NCBI GenBank assembly: GCA_013823135.1
Contig: PNLP01000033.1
Location: 1-64,000, forward strand
Direction of reading: 5' to 3'
DNA from: Planctomycetaceae bacterium
GTDB lineage: Bacteria > Planctomycetota > Planctomycetia > Gemmatales > Gemmataceae
DNA length: 64,000 nucleotides
Below, piece after piece: positions 1 to 8,271 of the stretch. Under the pieces are notes generated by a model. The model was not told the DNA's origin and ran no database searches. It saw nothing but the letters and a program-made list of their open reading frames with translations. The position numbers and the translations under genes are program-made. Each line of letters starts with the position of its first letter. The first letter of the stretch is position 1.

Positions 1-1455
1 CACCGTCACGTCAACAGCGGGGGCTTCGGCCGGCTTCGCTTCCAGTGCGGCCTTCACAGAGTCCACTGCACCCGGACCGAACGCCAGGAACACCGCGTCC
101 TTGGTAAACGCCACGGCACCCGCTGGCTTGTCGCCAAACACCTTGGCGAGCTTTTCGTGAGCTTCATCGGGGAACACGCGGTGGAGCGGGAGCTTGTGAA
201 TCCCGACCTCACCGACCTTCGCCACGTCGAACTCGAATTCCTTCCCGAAGTCCGATTCTTTCGCGAGCGCCCGAATCGCCTTCTCCACGGCTGCCGCATC
301 CTCGAACGACAGCCCCGCCACGAGCGTAAACTTGCCATCGGCGTTCGGCCCGTTGAAGGCCACGGCCACGTCGCCCTTGCCGGCCTTCACCGTGCGTGCG
401 ATCCCCTTCAGCGCCTCCGCGACCACGGGCTTGAGCTTGTCGGGGATCGGCGTGTCCTTGAGATCGGCCCCCATCTCCTCGAAGTTCGTCGCACCGATTT
501 CTCGCAATTCCTTCGCGAATAGCGGTGCCTTGAACAGCAGGGACGCGGCCGCATCCTTGGTCACCACGCCAGTGAAGCGATTGGTCGTCGGTGTCATCGC
601 GGCGATTTCCGTGGCGAGTGGCGTGCCCGGTTTCGGGACGAGGCTCAGTTCCGTCACGGTGTCGCCGTTCGCGGGGTCGAACGTGAACTTTACGCTGGCC
701 AGTTCGGCCTCCTTCAGCCCGGTTTCGGTGTAACGACGGACCAACTTTGGCCCTTCTTCGAGCAAGACTTTCAGTGCCTTCGAATCGCCGCCACCACCGC
801 CCAGGAACATCTTGAGGCCCGCTGCGGCCTGATCCATTTGATCGAGAACGCCTGCAACCAACTTCGGCGGCACGCGACCTGGGAACAGCCTGACGGAAGC
901 GAGCGAAACGTCGGCGTTGTCGAGCAGGTCGTTGATCGCGACGAGGTTCTTGGCGTCCGTCGGTTCGCCATCGTTCAGCGTGAGGTAGGCCCAGCCGTTG
1001 TCGGTGATGCGGAGGTGCGAACCCTTGGTGAATGGGATGTCGTCGGGCAGATCGAGTTCGAACAGCCCCTTTTTGCCTTCCACGGCGGCAGCTTTGATCT
1101 CGATCCGTTCGAGGAACGCGAGGAAATCCTTTTCGGTGGTCACCGGAACGACGAAGACCAGACCGCTTTCTTCAGCTTTCTCCTTGAGGACGGCGTAGAT
1201 CGCAAGAGGACGGTTGATGTCCAGCCCATCGAATCCCTTTTCGCCGAGACCGTCCTTGAGAGATTTCTCGAACTCCTTCACCATTGCATCGCCCTGAGCG
1301 GTGCCGCCCACCTGCCGAATCATCTCCTTGAACTCGGCCAGCAACCGCGACACGGGTTGTGTCTGCACGATGACAGCCGGCTTGGGTGCCTGTGCGGATG
1401 CGATGCCCGAGAGGGCGAACATCACGGCCAGGCTGTAGACGAATCGCGATCTCAT
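1..1455 (-). CDS. Secreted protein of unknown function, 3' end outside window
   Basis: An uninterrupted minus-strand frame of 485 codons starts at ATG 1455 and leaves the window at base 1 without a stop. CCGGAGATC just upstream is a plausible ribosome binding site. The N-terminus (MRSRFVYSLAVMFALSGIASA) is a clear Sec signal peptide, so the product is probably exported. The mature part has no membrane segments and no motif I recognise. It alternates Lys/Glu-rich helices with short hydrophobic strands, and a Gly-rich stretch (GGGGGD) lies near residue 225. Long secreted proteins of this kind are common in planctomycetes. It is divergent from hemF. The reading frame is certain; the function is not known. 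Confidence 0.85.
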   Translation of the reverse strand, partial: MRSRFVYSLAVMFALSGIASAQAPKPAVIVQTQPVSRLLAEFKEMIRQVGGTAQGDAMVKEFEKSLKDGLGEKGFDGLDINRPLAIYAVLKEKAEESGLVFVVPVTTEKDFLAFLERIEIKAAAVEGKKGLFELDLPDDIPFTKGSHLRITDNGWAYLTLNDGEPTDAKNLVAINDLLDNADVSLASVRLFPGRVPPKLVAGVLDQMDQAAAGLKMFLGGGGGDSKALKVLLEEGPKLVRRYTETGLKEAELASVKFTFDPANGDTVTELSLVPKPGTPLATEIAAMTPTTNRFTGVVTKDAAASLLFKAPLFAKELREIGATNFEEMGADLKDTPIPDKLKPVVAEALKGIARTVKAGKGDVAVAFNGPNADGKFTLVAGLSFEDAAAVEKAIRALAKESDFGKEFEFDVAKVGEVGIHKLPLHRVFPDEAHEKLAKVFGDKPAGAVAFTKDAVFLAFGPGAVDSVKAALEAKPAEAPAVDVTV

Positions 1456-1669
1456 CGAGTTGATCTCCGGTGAGTTGAAGAGCGGCCCTCAAGAGGTACG
1501 CCCCGGAACGGGTCACGCAGCTATTCGTCGTGACATCTCATTTATTTCGGCAGCCCGGAAAAGAGCGAGAGGTGACACTCCCAGGATACGGGCGACCCGG
1601 GGCAGTTGCAAACGTCTGGCGAACGGGTACAAAACCCACGGAATTGAACTGCGTTGTGGAGGCTCCGAA

Positions 1670-2548
1670 ATGCACGCTCGCGCCACCGAATTCTTTCGAG
1701 GCTTACAAGACCGTATCTGTGCCGGGCTGGAAAAGGCGGACGGATCCGCACGCTTCCGCGAGGACACATGGGAACGGCCTGGTGGCGGCGGCGGGCGGTC
1801 GCGAGTCATCGCGGACGGAGGAGTCATCGAGAAGGGTGGCGTGAACTTCTCGGAAGTCCACGGCGAGTTCAGCCCGGAGTTCGCCAAGCAGATTCCCGGC
1901 GACGGTCTGAAGTTCACGGCGGCCGGCGTGTCGCTCGTCATCCACCCGCGAAGCCCACTGGTGCCCACGGTTCACGCGAACTTCCGCTTCCTCACGCACG
2001 GATCGAAGGCGTGGTTTGGTGGAGGCGCGGACCTCACGCCGTACTACCCCTTCAAGGAAGACGTGGTTCACTTCCACAAGGTCTGGAAGCGCGTCTGCGA
2101 CAAGCATTCACCGCTGGTGAACCACGCAAAGATGAAGCACGAGTGCGACGAGTACTTCTTCCTCAAGCATCGCGGCGAGGCCCGTGGCGTCGGCGGCATC
2201 TTCTTCGACTACGCCGACGCCACCGAGCCGATGTTTGACTTCGTGCGCGAAGCGGCCGATGCGTTTGTGGAGTCGTACGTGCCGATCGTGGAACGCCGCA
2301 AGGGACTGGCCTACACGCCCGAGCAGCGATTCTTCCAGGAAGTGCGCCGCGGGCGGTATGTGGAGTTCAACCTGGTGTACGACCGCGGCACGATCTTCGG
2401 GTTGAAGACGGACGGCCGCACGGAGAGCATCCTGATGAGCCTGCCGCCGGTGGTGCGATACCTCTACGATTACCGCCCCGCCGCTGGCACTCCGGAAGCC
2501 GAACTCACCGACTACTGGCTGAAGCCCAAGGACTGGGCCGCGATGTGA
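1670..2548 (+). CDS. hemF: Oxygen-dependent coproporphyrinogen-III oxidase
   Basis: This enzyme converts coproporphyrinogen III to protoporphyrinogen IX with O2, late in haem synthesis, in the cytosol. The 292-residue length fits the HemF family (about 300). Signature stretches are present: WFGGGADLTPYYPF near residue 120, the His-rich segment after it, FFDYAD, and FNLVYDRGTIFGL followed by GRTESILMSLPP near the C-terminus. The frame is open upstream to 1460, but homology begins at ATG 1670, which has TGGAGG about 8 bases ahead. The usual TGGRTES appears here as TDGRTES. It is monocistronic, with a palindromic repeat directly after the stop. The window also holds a haem-binding dehydrogenase (36906-40361), so the cell does use haem. 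Confidence 0.95.
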   Translation: MHARATEFFRGLQDRICAGLEKADGSARFREDTWERPGGGGGRSRVIADGGVIEKGGVNFSEVHGEFSPEFAKQIPGDGLKFTAAGVSLVIHPRSPLVPTVHANFRFLTHGSKAWFGGGADLTPYYPFKEDVVHFHKVWKRVCDKHSPLVNHAKMKHECDEYFFLKHRGEARGVGGIFFDYADATEPMFDFVREAADAFVESYVPIVERRKGLAYTPEQRFFQEVRRGRYVEFNLVYDRGTIFGLKTDGRTESILMSLPPVVRYLYDYRPAAGTPEAELTDYWLKPKDWAAM

Positions 2549-2555
2549 TGCATCC

Positions 2556-2669
2556 TGGCCCGAGCCCGAGCGCCAAGCGAGGAACAACGTCTGATCTCGG
2601 CGTCACTGGTCCGAGCCCGAGCGCCAAGCGAGGAACAACGTGAACCTCGCTTGGCGCTCGGGCTCGGAC
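2556..2669. repeat. Palindrome family P1 (CCGAGCCCGAGCGCCAAGCG), copy 1 with a duplicated arm
   Basis: Bases 2609-2633 and 2645-2669 are perfect 25-base inverted arms around a short loop. The left arm plus loop is also present as a second direct copy at about 2558-2592. The same arms form the palindrome at 50813-50876. This copy lies between the convergent stops of hemF and the phosphatidyltransferase, so it could act as a bidirectional terminator. There is no T-run, and the arms are longer than a normal terminator stem, which suggests a dispersed element. Confidence 0.85.
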
Positions 2670-2685
2670 GGTATTACACGAGCCG

Positions 2686-3207
2686 TCATCGCTCCGGAAG
2701 TGAATAACCGCGTACATACCCCACTGCGGCGGCCGTGCTCAGCGTTGTCGTGAGCACCAGCAACCACATCGGGGTTTCACCCCACACGACCAAAACCAGC
2801 AGCACCGCGAACTGTGCGGCTGTCGTGCATTTCCCCAGCCACGATGGCCGCATCTGGCAGGCGGTTTGCCACCGACGCTGAAACACCACCACGATCACGC
2901 CGAGGAGCACCGCCAGATCCCGAGTGGCGATCCCCAACGCCCACAATGGATGAATCGCACCTTCCGCCAGCAATGTGCCCACCAGCATCAGCACGAACGC
3001 CTTGTCTGCCATGGGGTCGAGCATTCGGCCGAAGTCCGATTCCGCGTGGAGCAAGCGGGCGAGGAAGCCATCGAGGAAATCCGTGATCGCCGCGATGATG
3101 ATGACCCACAGTCGCCACTCAACGGGAATGAACGGAAACACGCCCCCGAGCAGCAATCGGGCCAGCGAACACGAATTCGGAATGGCATGGCGAAGGGTTT
3201 GCGTCAC
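2686..3207 (-). CDS. CDP-alcohol phosphatidyltransferase family membrane protein
   Basis: The family transfers a phosphatidyl group from CDP-diacylglycerol to an alcohol at the membrane (for example PgsA, glycerol-3-phosphate acceptor). The CDP-binding signature D-x2-DG-x2-AR-x8-G-x3-D-x3-D is complete: TDFLDGFLARLLHA, then G and DPMAD, around residues 43-70. Several hydrophobic segments follow. At 173 residues it is close to PgsA in length, but the acceptor alcohol cannot be told from sequence. The start is GTG at 3207, since no in-frame ATG precedes the conserved region. It is divergent from the SDR gene at 3285 and convergent with hemF. Confidence 0.85.
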   Translation of the reverse strand: MTQTLRHAIPNSCSLARLLLGGVFPFIPVEWRLWVIIIAAITDFLDGFLARLLHAESDFGRMLDPMADKAFVLMLVGTLLAEGAIHPLWALGIATRDLAVLLGVIVVVFQRRWQTACQMRPSWLGKCTTAAQFAVLLVLVVWGETPMWLLVLTTTLSTAAAVGYVRGYSLPER

Positions 3208-3284
3208 GAAACGTCCCGGTGAAGCGGTGGTCCCGGTGGGGGCACTCTCTCACAATACCGACATCCAACCTCCCGGAGCTCGCC

Positions 3285-4025
3285 ATGTCTACAGCGCGGA
3301 AAGTCGCACTCGTCACCGGTAGCGCCACCGGCGTCGGTCGCGCGTGTGCCGTTCGCTTCGCCAAACTCGGATTCGCCGTGGCCGTCAACTACTCGAAGTC
3401 CGAGGCCGACGCGCTGGAAACGGTTCGCCTCGTCGAGGAGTGCGGCGTTCCCGTCGTGCTGTGTAAAGCGAACATCGGAAGCGATGCCGAGGTCCGCGAG
3501 ATGATTGCCACCACGGAGGCCGCTTTCGATCGGATTGATGTGCTCGTGAACAACGCCGGCATGACGCACTTCGTCGCACACACTGATCTCGACGGACTCA
3601 CCGAAACTGTATGGGACGACATCATGCAGGTGAACGTGAAGGGGACGTTCTACTGCATCCGCGCCGCGATGCCGTTGCTCAAAGCTGCGAAGGGGAACAT
3701 CGTCACCGTAACAAGCGTGGCTGGACTGACAGGGCAGGGGAGTTCCATTCCGTATGCCGCGAGCAAAGCGGCGTTGAACTGCATGACGCAATCGCTGGCA
3801 AAGGCATTCGGGCCGGATGTGCGAGTGAACGCCGTCGCGCCCGGGCCGATCAACACGCGCTGGCTCGCAGGGCGTGAGGCGCACATCGCGAAGTACCTGG
3901 AGCAGGCTCCGCTCGGCCGTGCCGCAGACCCCGACGACATTGCCGATGCGGTGATTTATTTGGCGACCGGCACGACGCTCACCACCGGGCAAGTTTTGGT
4001 GGTAGACGGCGGCAGAACGATGTGA
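3285..4025 (+). CDS. SDR-family NAD(P)-dependent oxidoreductase
   Basis: A classical short-chain dehydrogenase/reductase of 246 residues. The cofactor motif TGSATGVGR lies at residues 11-19, NNAG at 89-92, and the catalytic Ser144-Tyr157-x3-Lys161. The C-terminal VDGG is also typical. It resembles FabG-type 3-oxoacyl reductases, but the substrate cannot be assigned and it stands apart from the fatty-acid-like locus. The frame is open from 3219, but ATG 3285 has GGAG 8 bases upstream and starts the Rossmann fold at the usual distance. It is convergent with the patatin gene across a palindrome. Confidence 0.9.
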   Translation: MSTARKVALVTGSATGVGRACAVRFAKLGFAVAVNYSKSEADALETVRLVEECGVPVVLCKANIGSDAEVREMIATTEAAFDRIDVLVNNAGMTHFVAHTDLDGLTETVWDDIMQVNVKGTFYCIRAAMPLLKAAKGNIVTVTSVAGLTGQGSSIPYAASKAALNCMTQSLAKAFGPDVRVNAVAPGPINTRWLAGREAHIAKYLEQAPLGRAADPDDIADAVIYLATGTTLTTGQVLVVDGGRTM

Positions 4026-4033
4026 TGAGTTAC

Positions 4034-4108
4034 ACGGCGAGCGGGGTGGCGTAAGCCCCCCGAGTCTTTGTCTTCACTCAAACTCGGGGGACTGACATCC
4101 CCGCTCGC
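4034..4108. repeat. Two-stem palindrome between convergent genes
   Basis: Outer arms GGCGAGCGGGG (4034-4044) and CCCCGCTCGCC (4098-4108) enclose an inner stem CCCCCGAGT (4055-4063) / ACTCGGGGG (4081-4089). It sits exactly between the SDR stop and the patatin stop, so it may terminate both transcripts. The nested-stem layout matches other intergenic elements in this window. Confidence 0.8.
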
Positions 4109-4113
4109 CAAGA

Positions 4114-5457
4114 CTACTTCTGCGGGATCACGGCTGGAATCATCATCTCCTCGCCACCAATCACCGAACGGTTGCCGTTGTCCGTCAGGATTGTGCCACC
4201 CCGGAAGCGACCACCCTCACCCGGTTCGCCGCCCGGTGGTGAATCACGCCACCTCCCGTGATTGCGTGCCCATTCCGCACCCGCCTCGAACAGCACCGTC
4301 ATCTCGGCGGGATTGAACGAGGTGCTTTCGACCGGCGCGGGCAGGTCCTTGGGAATCACCGACATGTTGTAGTTCATCCCCGTCACGATGCTCAGCAGAA
4401 ACAGCTTGCTCAGGTCGTTCCGAGTCTGGTCGAAGAGAATGGTCGAGACTGCGTTCCCCGCGATCGCCAGGCTGCGCGACTTGACAGGCATCGGGTCGGG
4501 GTACATTTTCCCTGCGACGAGAATGTACAGGTTCGAGCCGTGCAACCACGTGAGCGGGAGAGTCTCGCGTTCCTCGGGTGGCACCCAGGGTGGTGCGAAA
4601 AACATCGAGGACGACACGCCGCCGTCGATGTGTCGTTCGACGTGCCGACGACCGTTCACCGTGACCTCGATGGGCACCGGCGGGAAGAACCCCGGGATCG
4701 CGGCTGAAGCCAGCAACACTTTCCGGAACAAGTCACGGGATTCCTGAGTGTTCCGCGTCGCGATCTCGCCCATATCCCAGAAGACGCCACGGCGCACGTC
4801 GAGGTCTGTGGTCCCAACGTAAAGCCGTCGGCCTTTCTCGTGTTCGATCGCGACTTGTTGAATAAGCGAGTCCGTGGCGTAGCGCTTGAGCAGTCCCACA
4901 AGTGGAGCGTTGTCGGCGAGCGACGACGAGAGCAGAGCACGCGGAATCCGGTGCTTGCGGAATACGTCGTCGTCGGTGATGGTCGTGTACGCCTGCTTGA
5001 GCTCGGCATCGACGGAAGAACCCAGGAAGGCGAAGACTGCGACGAGCGCTCCCGTACTGATGCCCGTTACCACGTCGAATGTGGGGCGGGTTCCGGCCTG
5101 AGTCCAGCCGTACAACACCCCGGCAGGGTACGCCCCGTACACACCACCACCGGAGATGACGAGAATATCCTTGTGGGGCGATGGCTTCGCGGGCTTGCGT
5201 GTCACCCGTACCTGATTCGCAAACGCAAGCATTTCCTCACGCGGGATGATGCTGCGACCCGCCGCGTGCGCTTTCTCGTCCACCCAGCCGACTGCGGATT
5301 TCAACTCTTCTTTCGAGCGGTTGTCACCCGGAGCGGGTCGGAATCGGGCGAACGGCTTCCGACGCTCACCCTCCGATTTCGCGCAACCAGCTATCGCAAA
5401 GCCAGCAACGATGGCCAAGCAGATCGCGAGCTTCGAAATCAGGCGTTTTCCAGGCAT
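4114..5457 (-). CDS. Patatin-like phospholipase, lipoprotein (paralogue 1)
   Basis: A predicted lipid acyl hydrolase anchored as a lipoprotein. The 447-residue product starts with a lipoprotein signal ending FAIAGC (Cys25). It has the patatin oxyanion motif SGGGVYGAYPAGVL near residues 102-115, the nucleophile elbow GISTG (Ser134), and the catalytic Asp in HIDGG (Asp278). These are the Ser-Asp dyad parts of the family. The frame is open to 5589, but ATG 5457 opens the signal peptide and has AAGGAT 9 bases ahead. Its neighbour at 5586-6908 is a paralogue in the same orientation, so the pair probably arose by tandem duplication. The substrate is unknown. Confidence 0.92.
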   Translation of the reverse strand: MPGKRLISKLAICLAIVAGFAIAGCAKSEGERRKPFARFRPAPGDNRSKEELKSAVGWVDEKAHAAGRSIIPREEMLAFANQVRVTRKPAKPSPHKDILVISGGGVYGAYPAGVLYGWTQAGTRPTFDVVTGISTGALVAVFAFLGSSVDAELKQAYTTITDDDVFRKHRIPRALLSSSLADNAPLVGLLKRYATDSLIQQVAIEHEKGRRLYVGTTDLDVRRGVFWDMGEIATRNTQESRDLFRKVLLASAAIPGFFPPVPIEVTVNGRRHVERHIDGGVSSSMFFAPPWVPPEERETLPLTWLHGSNLYILVAGKMYPDPMPVKSRSLAIAGNAVSTILFDQTRNDLSKLFLLSIVTGMNYNMSVIPKDLPAPVESTSFNPAEMTVLFEAGAEWARNHGRWRDSPPGGEPGEGGRFRGGTILTDNGNRSVIGGEEMMIPAVIPQK

Positions 5458-5510
5458 TGCACATCCTTGACCGCCTGAACCAGGTACGATTGGTGAGCAC
5501 TGGGTCGCAC

Positions 5511-5569
5511 TTGTGGGGTAGGCCGCTGGCCTGCCAACGCACACTGCAGGCCAGCAGCCTACTCCACAA
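5511..5569. repeat. 24-base inverted repeat between the two patatin genes
   Basis: Arms 5511-5534 and 5546-5569 pair with two mismatches around an 11-base loop. The element lies in the 128-base gap between the tandem paralogues, upstream of paralogue 1 and downstream of paralogue 2. It could terminate the upstream gene, or it could be another dispersed palindrome. Confidence 0.75.
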
Positions 5570-5585
5570 ACCCTCGAGACCAAGA

Positions 5586-6908
5586 TCACTTCTTGAACGG
5601 GTCTGGAGGAACCGGAATCCCCTCAATCGTCATCGGTGGGAACCCTCCCCGCGGATGCCCGATGATGGCAGGGCCACCCCCGGCGCTCATGAGTTTTGTT
5701 CCACCACGGAACACGCTCAGTTCACCAGCTTCCAAGCCCGGTGGGGTCTTGCGCCATACCACGCCTTCACGAACCTGGCGAACTCCTTCGTTGAACATTT
5801 TCGTCATCGTGAATGGGTTGAACTCGGTACACGATGTCGGTGCGTCGAAGTCCTGCGGGATCGAGGCCAGGTGGTAGTTCATTCCGGTCATCAGGGTGAC
5901 CGTGAACATTCGCTGGAGATCGCCACGAGCCTGGGCATATAGCACCGTGGTGATGGCGCTGCCCGCAACCTTCAGACTCTCATTCGCAACCGGTTCCGGA
6001 TCGGAATAGAGTTTACCCGCCATGAGCATGTACAGATCCGAATCGTACAGCCAGTTCTTCGGGAGCTTCGCTTTTTCCTCGTCCGTGATGTATGGCGGCA
6101 CCATGAACAGCGAAGCACTCACACCGCCATCCACATGGCGTTCCGTAGTCGCCTGCCCACCCGCAGTAACGGTGATCGGAACCGACGGGAAGAAGCCAGG
6201 TATCGCCGCGGAAGCCAGCAGGATGTCGATCACGAGATCGCGATCCGACGGGGTGCCGCGAATCGCAATCGCCCCGAGATCCCACACCACAGAACGGCGA
6301 CCTTCGAGGTCGGTTGTCCCGACGTAGAGCCTTCGCCCCTTCATGTGTTCCTGGGCAACAGCGGTCATCACCTCGGGAGTCACGGTCTTCTCGATCTGAC
6401 TACGAAGGGGTGCATTGTCCGCGAACGACTCCGCGAACAGTGCGCGCAATGGCTTCCGCTTCTTGTAAATGTCATCGTTGGTGACGGTCGTGTAGAACTG
6501 CTTGAGCTGGCAATCGTATGCTGGACCGAGGAACGCCAGCGGAGCGATCAAGGCTCCGGTGCTGATTCCGGTTACGACATCGAAATTGGGGCGGGTGCCG
6601 GTTTCGCTCCAGGCACAGAGAACGCCAGCGGAGAATGCACCGTAGGAGCCGCCGCCAGACACCGCAAGAATGGATCGCTTCGGAGGGATTTTGCCGCCTG
6701 GCGGCTTCCGGTTACCACGAATGATCTCGGCAACCTTGGCAAGTTCCGCCGTATCCCAGCCCGAACCTGCGTGCCCCACGGAGTAGTTCGGATCGAACCA
6801 GGTGGCCGTTTGGCGCAATTCCTCGGGCGCGCGACCACCTCCTATGCATCCCGCGAGCAAGAGCAGGCATATCGCCCCAATCGCCCTGCGGCGTGATACT
6901 CGTATCAT
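5586..6908 (-). CDS. Patatin-like phospholipase, lipoprotein (paralogue 2)
   Basis: The 440-residue paralogue of the neighbouring patatin. It has the lipoprotein signal ending LLLAGC (Cys21), the glycine-rich oxyanion motif SGGGSYGAFSAGVL near residues 84-97, the nucleophile Ser117 in GISTG, and Asp260 in HVDGG. Long stretches match paralogue 1, for example RRLYVGTTDL and LLASAAIPGFFP. The start is ATG 6908 with GGGGAAG upstream; the extra 22 codons of open frame before it lack a signal peptide. Both copies keep all catalytic residues, so neither looks like a decaying duplicate. They may act on different lipids of the outer envelope. Confidence 0.92.
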   Translation of the reverse strand: MIRVSRRRAIGAICLLLLAGCIGGGRAPEELRQTATWFDPNYSVGHAGSGWDTAELAKVAEIIRGNRKPPGGKIPPKRSILAVSGGGSYGAFSAGVLCAWSETGTRPNFDVVTGISTGALIAPLAFLGPAYDCQLKQFYTTVTNDDIYKKRKPLRALFAESFADNAPLRSQIEKTVTPEVMTAVAQEHMKGRRLYVGTTDLEGRRSVVWDLGAIAIRGTPSDRDLVIDILLASAAIPGFFPSVPITVTAGGQATTERHVDGGVSASLFMVPPYITDEEKAKLPKNWLYDSDLYMLMAGKLYSDPEPVANESLKVAGSAITTVLYAQARGDLQRMFTVTLMTGMNYHLASIPQDFDAPTSCTEFNPFTMTKMFNEGVRQVREGVVWRKTPPGLEAGELSVFRGGTKLMSAGGGPAIIGHPRGGFPPMTIEGIPVPPDPFKK

Positions 6909-6983
6909 TGTCGGCTTCCCCGTGTATCCCCCGATACAACCGGGGCGGATACCGTCGAGGTTCACCGACAGCAACTGTATTTT

Positions 6984-7067
6984 TTACTTTCGGTGACGAA
7001 TCTTCGCACGCATACGTCGCTTCTTTCGGCCAACCTTCCGCCGTCCTTTACCGCCTCGCGTTGCCAT
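6984..7067 (-). CDS. 27-residue, highly basic protein (ribosomal-like)
   Basis: A short minus-strand frame from ATG 7067 to TAA 6984. A near-ideal Shine-Dalgarno AAGGAG (7076-7081) sits 8 bases ahead, which argues strongly for translation. The product is more than half Lys/Arg, with the core GRRKVGRKKRRMRAKIRHRK, and has no acidic residue. Tiny Arg/Lys-rich proteins like this occur as accessory ribosomal proteins (Thx/bL37-like and AURKAIP1/COX24-type families). Ribosome association is my inference; I cannot place it in a named family. It is upstream of the patatin pair in the same direction. Confidence 0.7.
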   Translation of the reverse strand: MATRGGKGRRKVGRKKRRMRAKIRHRK

Positions 7068-7276
7068 AATCCCGCTCCTTATAACCGCGTGTGTTGGACT
7101 TACCCTTCAATGGGAAATCCAGATTTTAGGCCCGACATGCCGTCCTGACCAGGGAATCGCGGAATTGACAGGCAGTTCCGAGTGCGCCACTGGTTTTCGG
7201 AGTCGGCTTCGAGTGGACTTGCAAAGCCGCAAGCGGCTTCGCGGGTACTCACAAACTCCCAAAACGGTGTTACACC

Positions 7277-7507
7277 CGACCGTATTTGCTGCTTGGCTCC
7301 GCTGTTGCGGTTCATGTCTCGCATGATTCCGACGTGGATTCGGAGATGAATGGGGTTCGGGAAGCGCAAAGCGATCACGCAACCGATTTATGGAAAGTCA
7401 GTTACTGCGTTTCTGCAGGGCATGAAATTGTTCTAATGAACTTTCTTCCAGACGAATCGAACGGTTCCAGAACGGTTCCAGGGAAGGGTGTGCATATCGC
7501 GTGGAAT
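7277..7507 (-). repeat. ~230-bp dispersed repeat, copy A (inverted relative to copy B)
   Basis: Read on the minus strand this matches 15811-16040 on the plus strand over its whole length, with long identical words (CGATATGCACACCC, GAACAATTTCAT, ATCGGTTGCGTGATCGC, ATTCATCTCC, ATCATGCGAG). It holds no intact gene. One frame conserves the pattern IALR-x2-N-x-IHL-x2-H-x2-IMR-x-MN-x-n-KQQI between copies, but copy A has an in-frame TAA upstream, so a decayed coding sequence is possible. The rest of the 7068-7700 gap shows a small palindrome (7221-7242, GCAAAGCCGCAAGCGGCTTC) and a possible promoter. Confidence 0.8.
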
Positions 7508-7636
7508 CGATTGCCGACAGTCCGTCGTTTGCCTCGTGGTACGGATTTACACGGATTCTCTCGACCTTTGGGGTGCGTTGGCAGTTCTCGTGCGGGTGGA
7601 ATTCGCAACAGGGGTGTTCGTTCACCAACCGCCGGC

Positions 7637-7642
7637 TATACT
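7637..7642 (+). promoter_or_regulatory. Possible -10 box for the lipid/polyketide-like locus
   Basis: TATACT stands 58 bases before the first gene of the locus (ATG 7701). No good -35 is present at 16-18 bases spacing (GTGTTC is the closest), so this is only a candidate. It lies between repeat copy A and the first gene. Confidence 0.3.
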
Positions 7643-7700
7643 TTCTTCTCTTTTGATCAATTGTGGCCGCGAATCGGCCAGACCTGTGGGTCGCGTTTCG

Positions 7701-8195
7701 ATGCGGTTTCACCTGATCGACCGGATCGAAGGCTGGGAAGCCGGGAAGTCCCTCAAGGCGTCCAAATTCCTCGCGCTCGGCGAAGAGTACCTGGCCGATC
7801 ACTTCCCAAAGTTCCCCATCATGCCCGGAGTGTTGATGCTCCAGGCGTGTGTCGAGGCCGCTTCGTGGCTCTGGCGAGCCACCACCAACTACCAGCACCC
7901 CGTGATCGTGCTCCGCGAAGTGAAGCAGATCAAGTACGGGACGTTCATGCAACCGGGTCGCCGGATGGACGTCACAGTGGAACTGACGAATCTGGAAGGG
8001 GATACGGCGACGTTCAAGGCCAAAGCCACGAACGACGCCGGGCAACAAACGGTGGCGGCTCAGTTCATTCTCCACGGGTACGGCCTTGCCGCCCGTGGCG
8101 CAGCGGGAGCGGCCGCCGAAGCCAAACTGGTTGAGCAATGTAAAGCCCACTGGGCATTGCTCTTGGGTGAACTCTCGGCGAGCGGAGCACGTTAG
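7701..8195 (+). CDS. FabZ-like hotdog dehydratase, catalytic Glu replaced by Gln
   Basis: A 164-residue hotdog protein of the 3-hydroxyacyl-ACP dehydratase family. The family motif appears as DHFPKFPIMPGVLMLQACVEA. His34 matches the catalytic His of FabZ, but the position of the catalytic Glu holds Gln48. The second hotdog gene of the locus (9546) keeps Glu48, so the two may form a heterodimer with one fully equipped site. The longer frame from 7488 has no homology upstream; ATG 7701 opens the domain at the usual distance, though with only a weak GTGGG ahead. It is first in the run fabZ-like, fabG, ACP, hotdog, KS-like, KS, hydrolase, GH3. Confidence 0.85.
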   Translation: MRFHLIDRIEGWEAGKSLKASKFLALGEEYLADHFPKFPIMPGVLMLQACVEAASWLWRATTNYQHPVIVLREVKQIKYGTFMQPGRRMDVTVELTNLEGDTATFKAKATNDAGQQTVAAQFILHGYGLAARGAAGAAAEAKLVEQCKAHWALLLGELSASGAR

Positions 8196-8271
8196 ACGTT
8201 AACGTCCGGTTGTCTGCATTTACCGGGAATTGCTGTCTCCCGCTCTCCAGTTTCAAGCTCAGGAAGCCGAC

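Noticed and set aside
1460..1669. Upstream extension of the hemF frame
   Set aside because: HemF homology and a good ribosome binding site begin at 1670; the extra 70 codons are not family-like and overlap the divergent gene's leader.
2556..2669. CRISPR array
   Set aside because: The repeats are palindromic arms with no regular repeat-spacer series, and no cas genes are seen. No other part of the window shows a CRISPR pattern.
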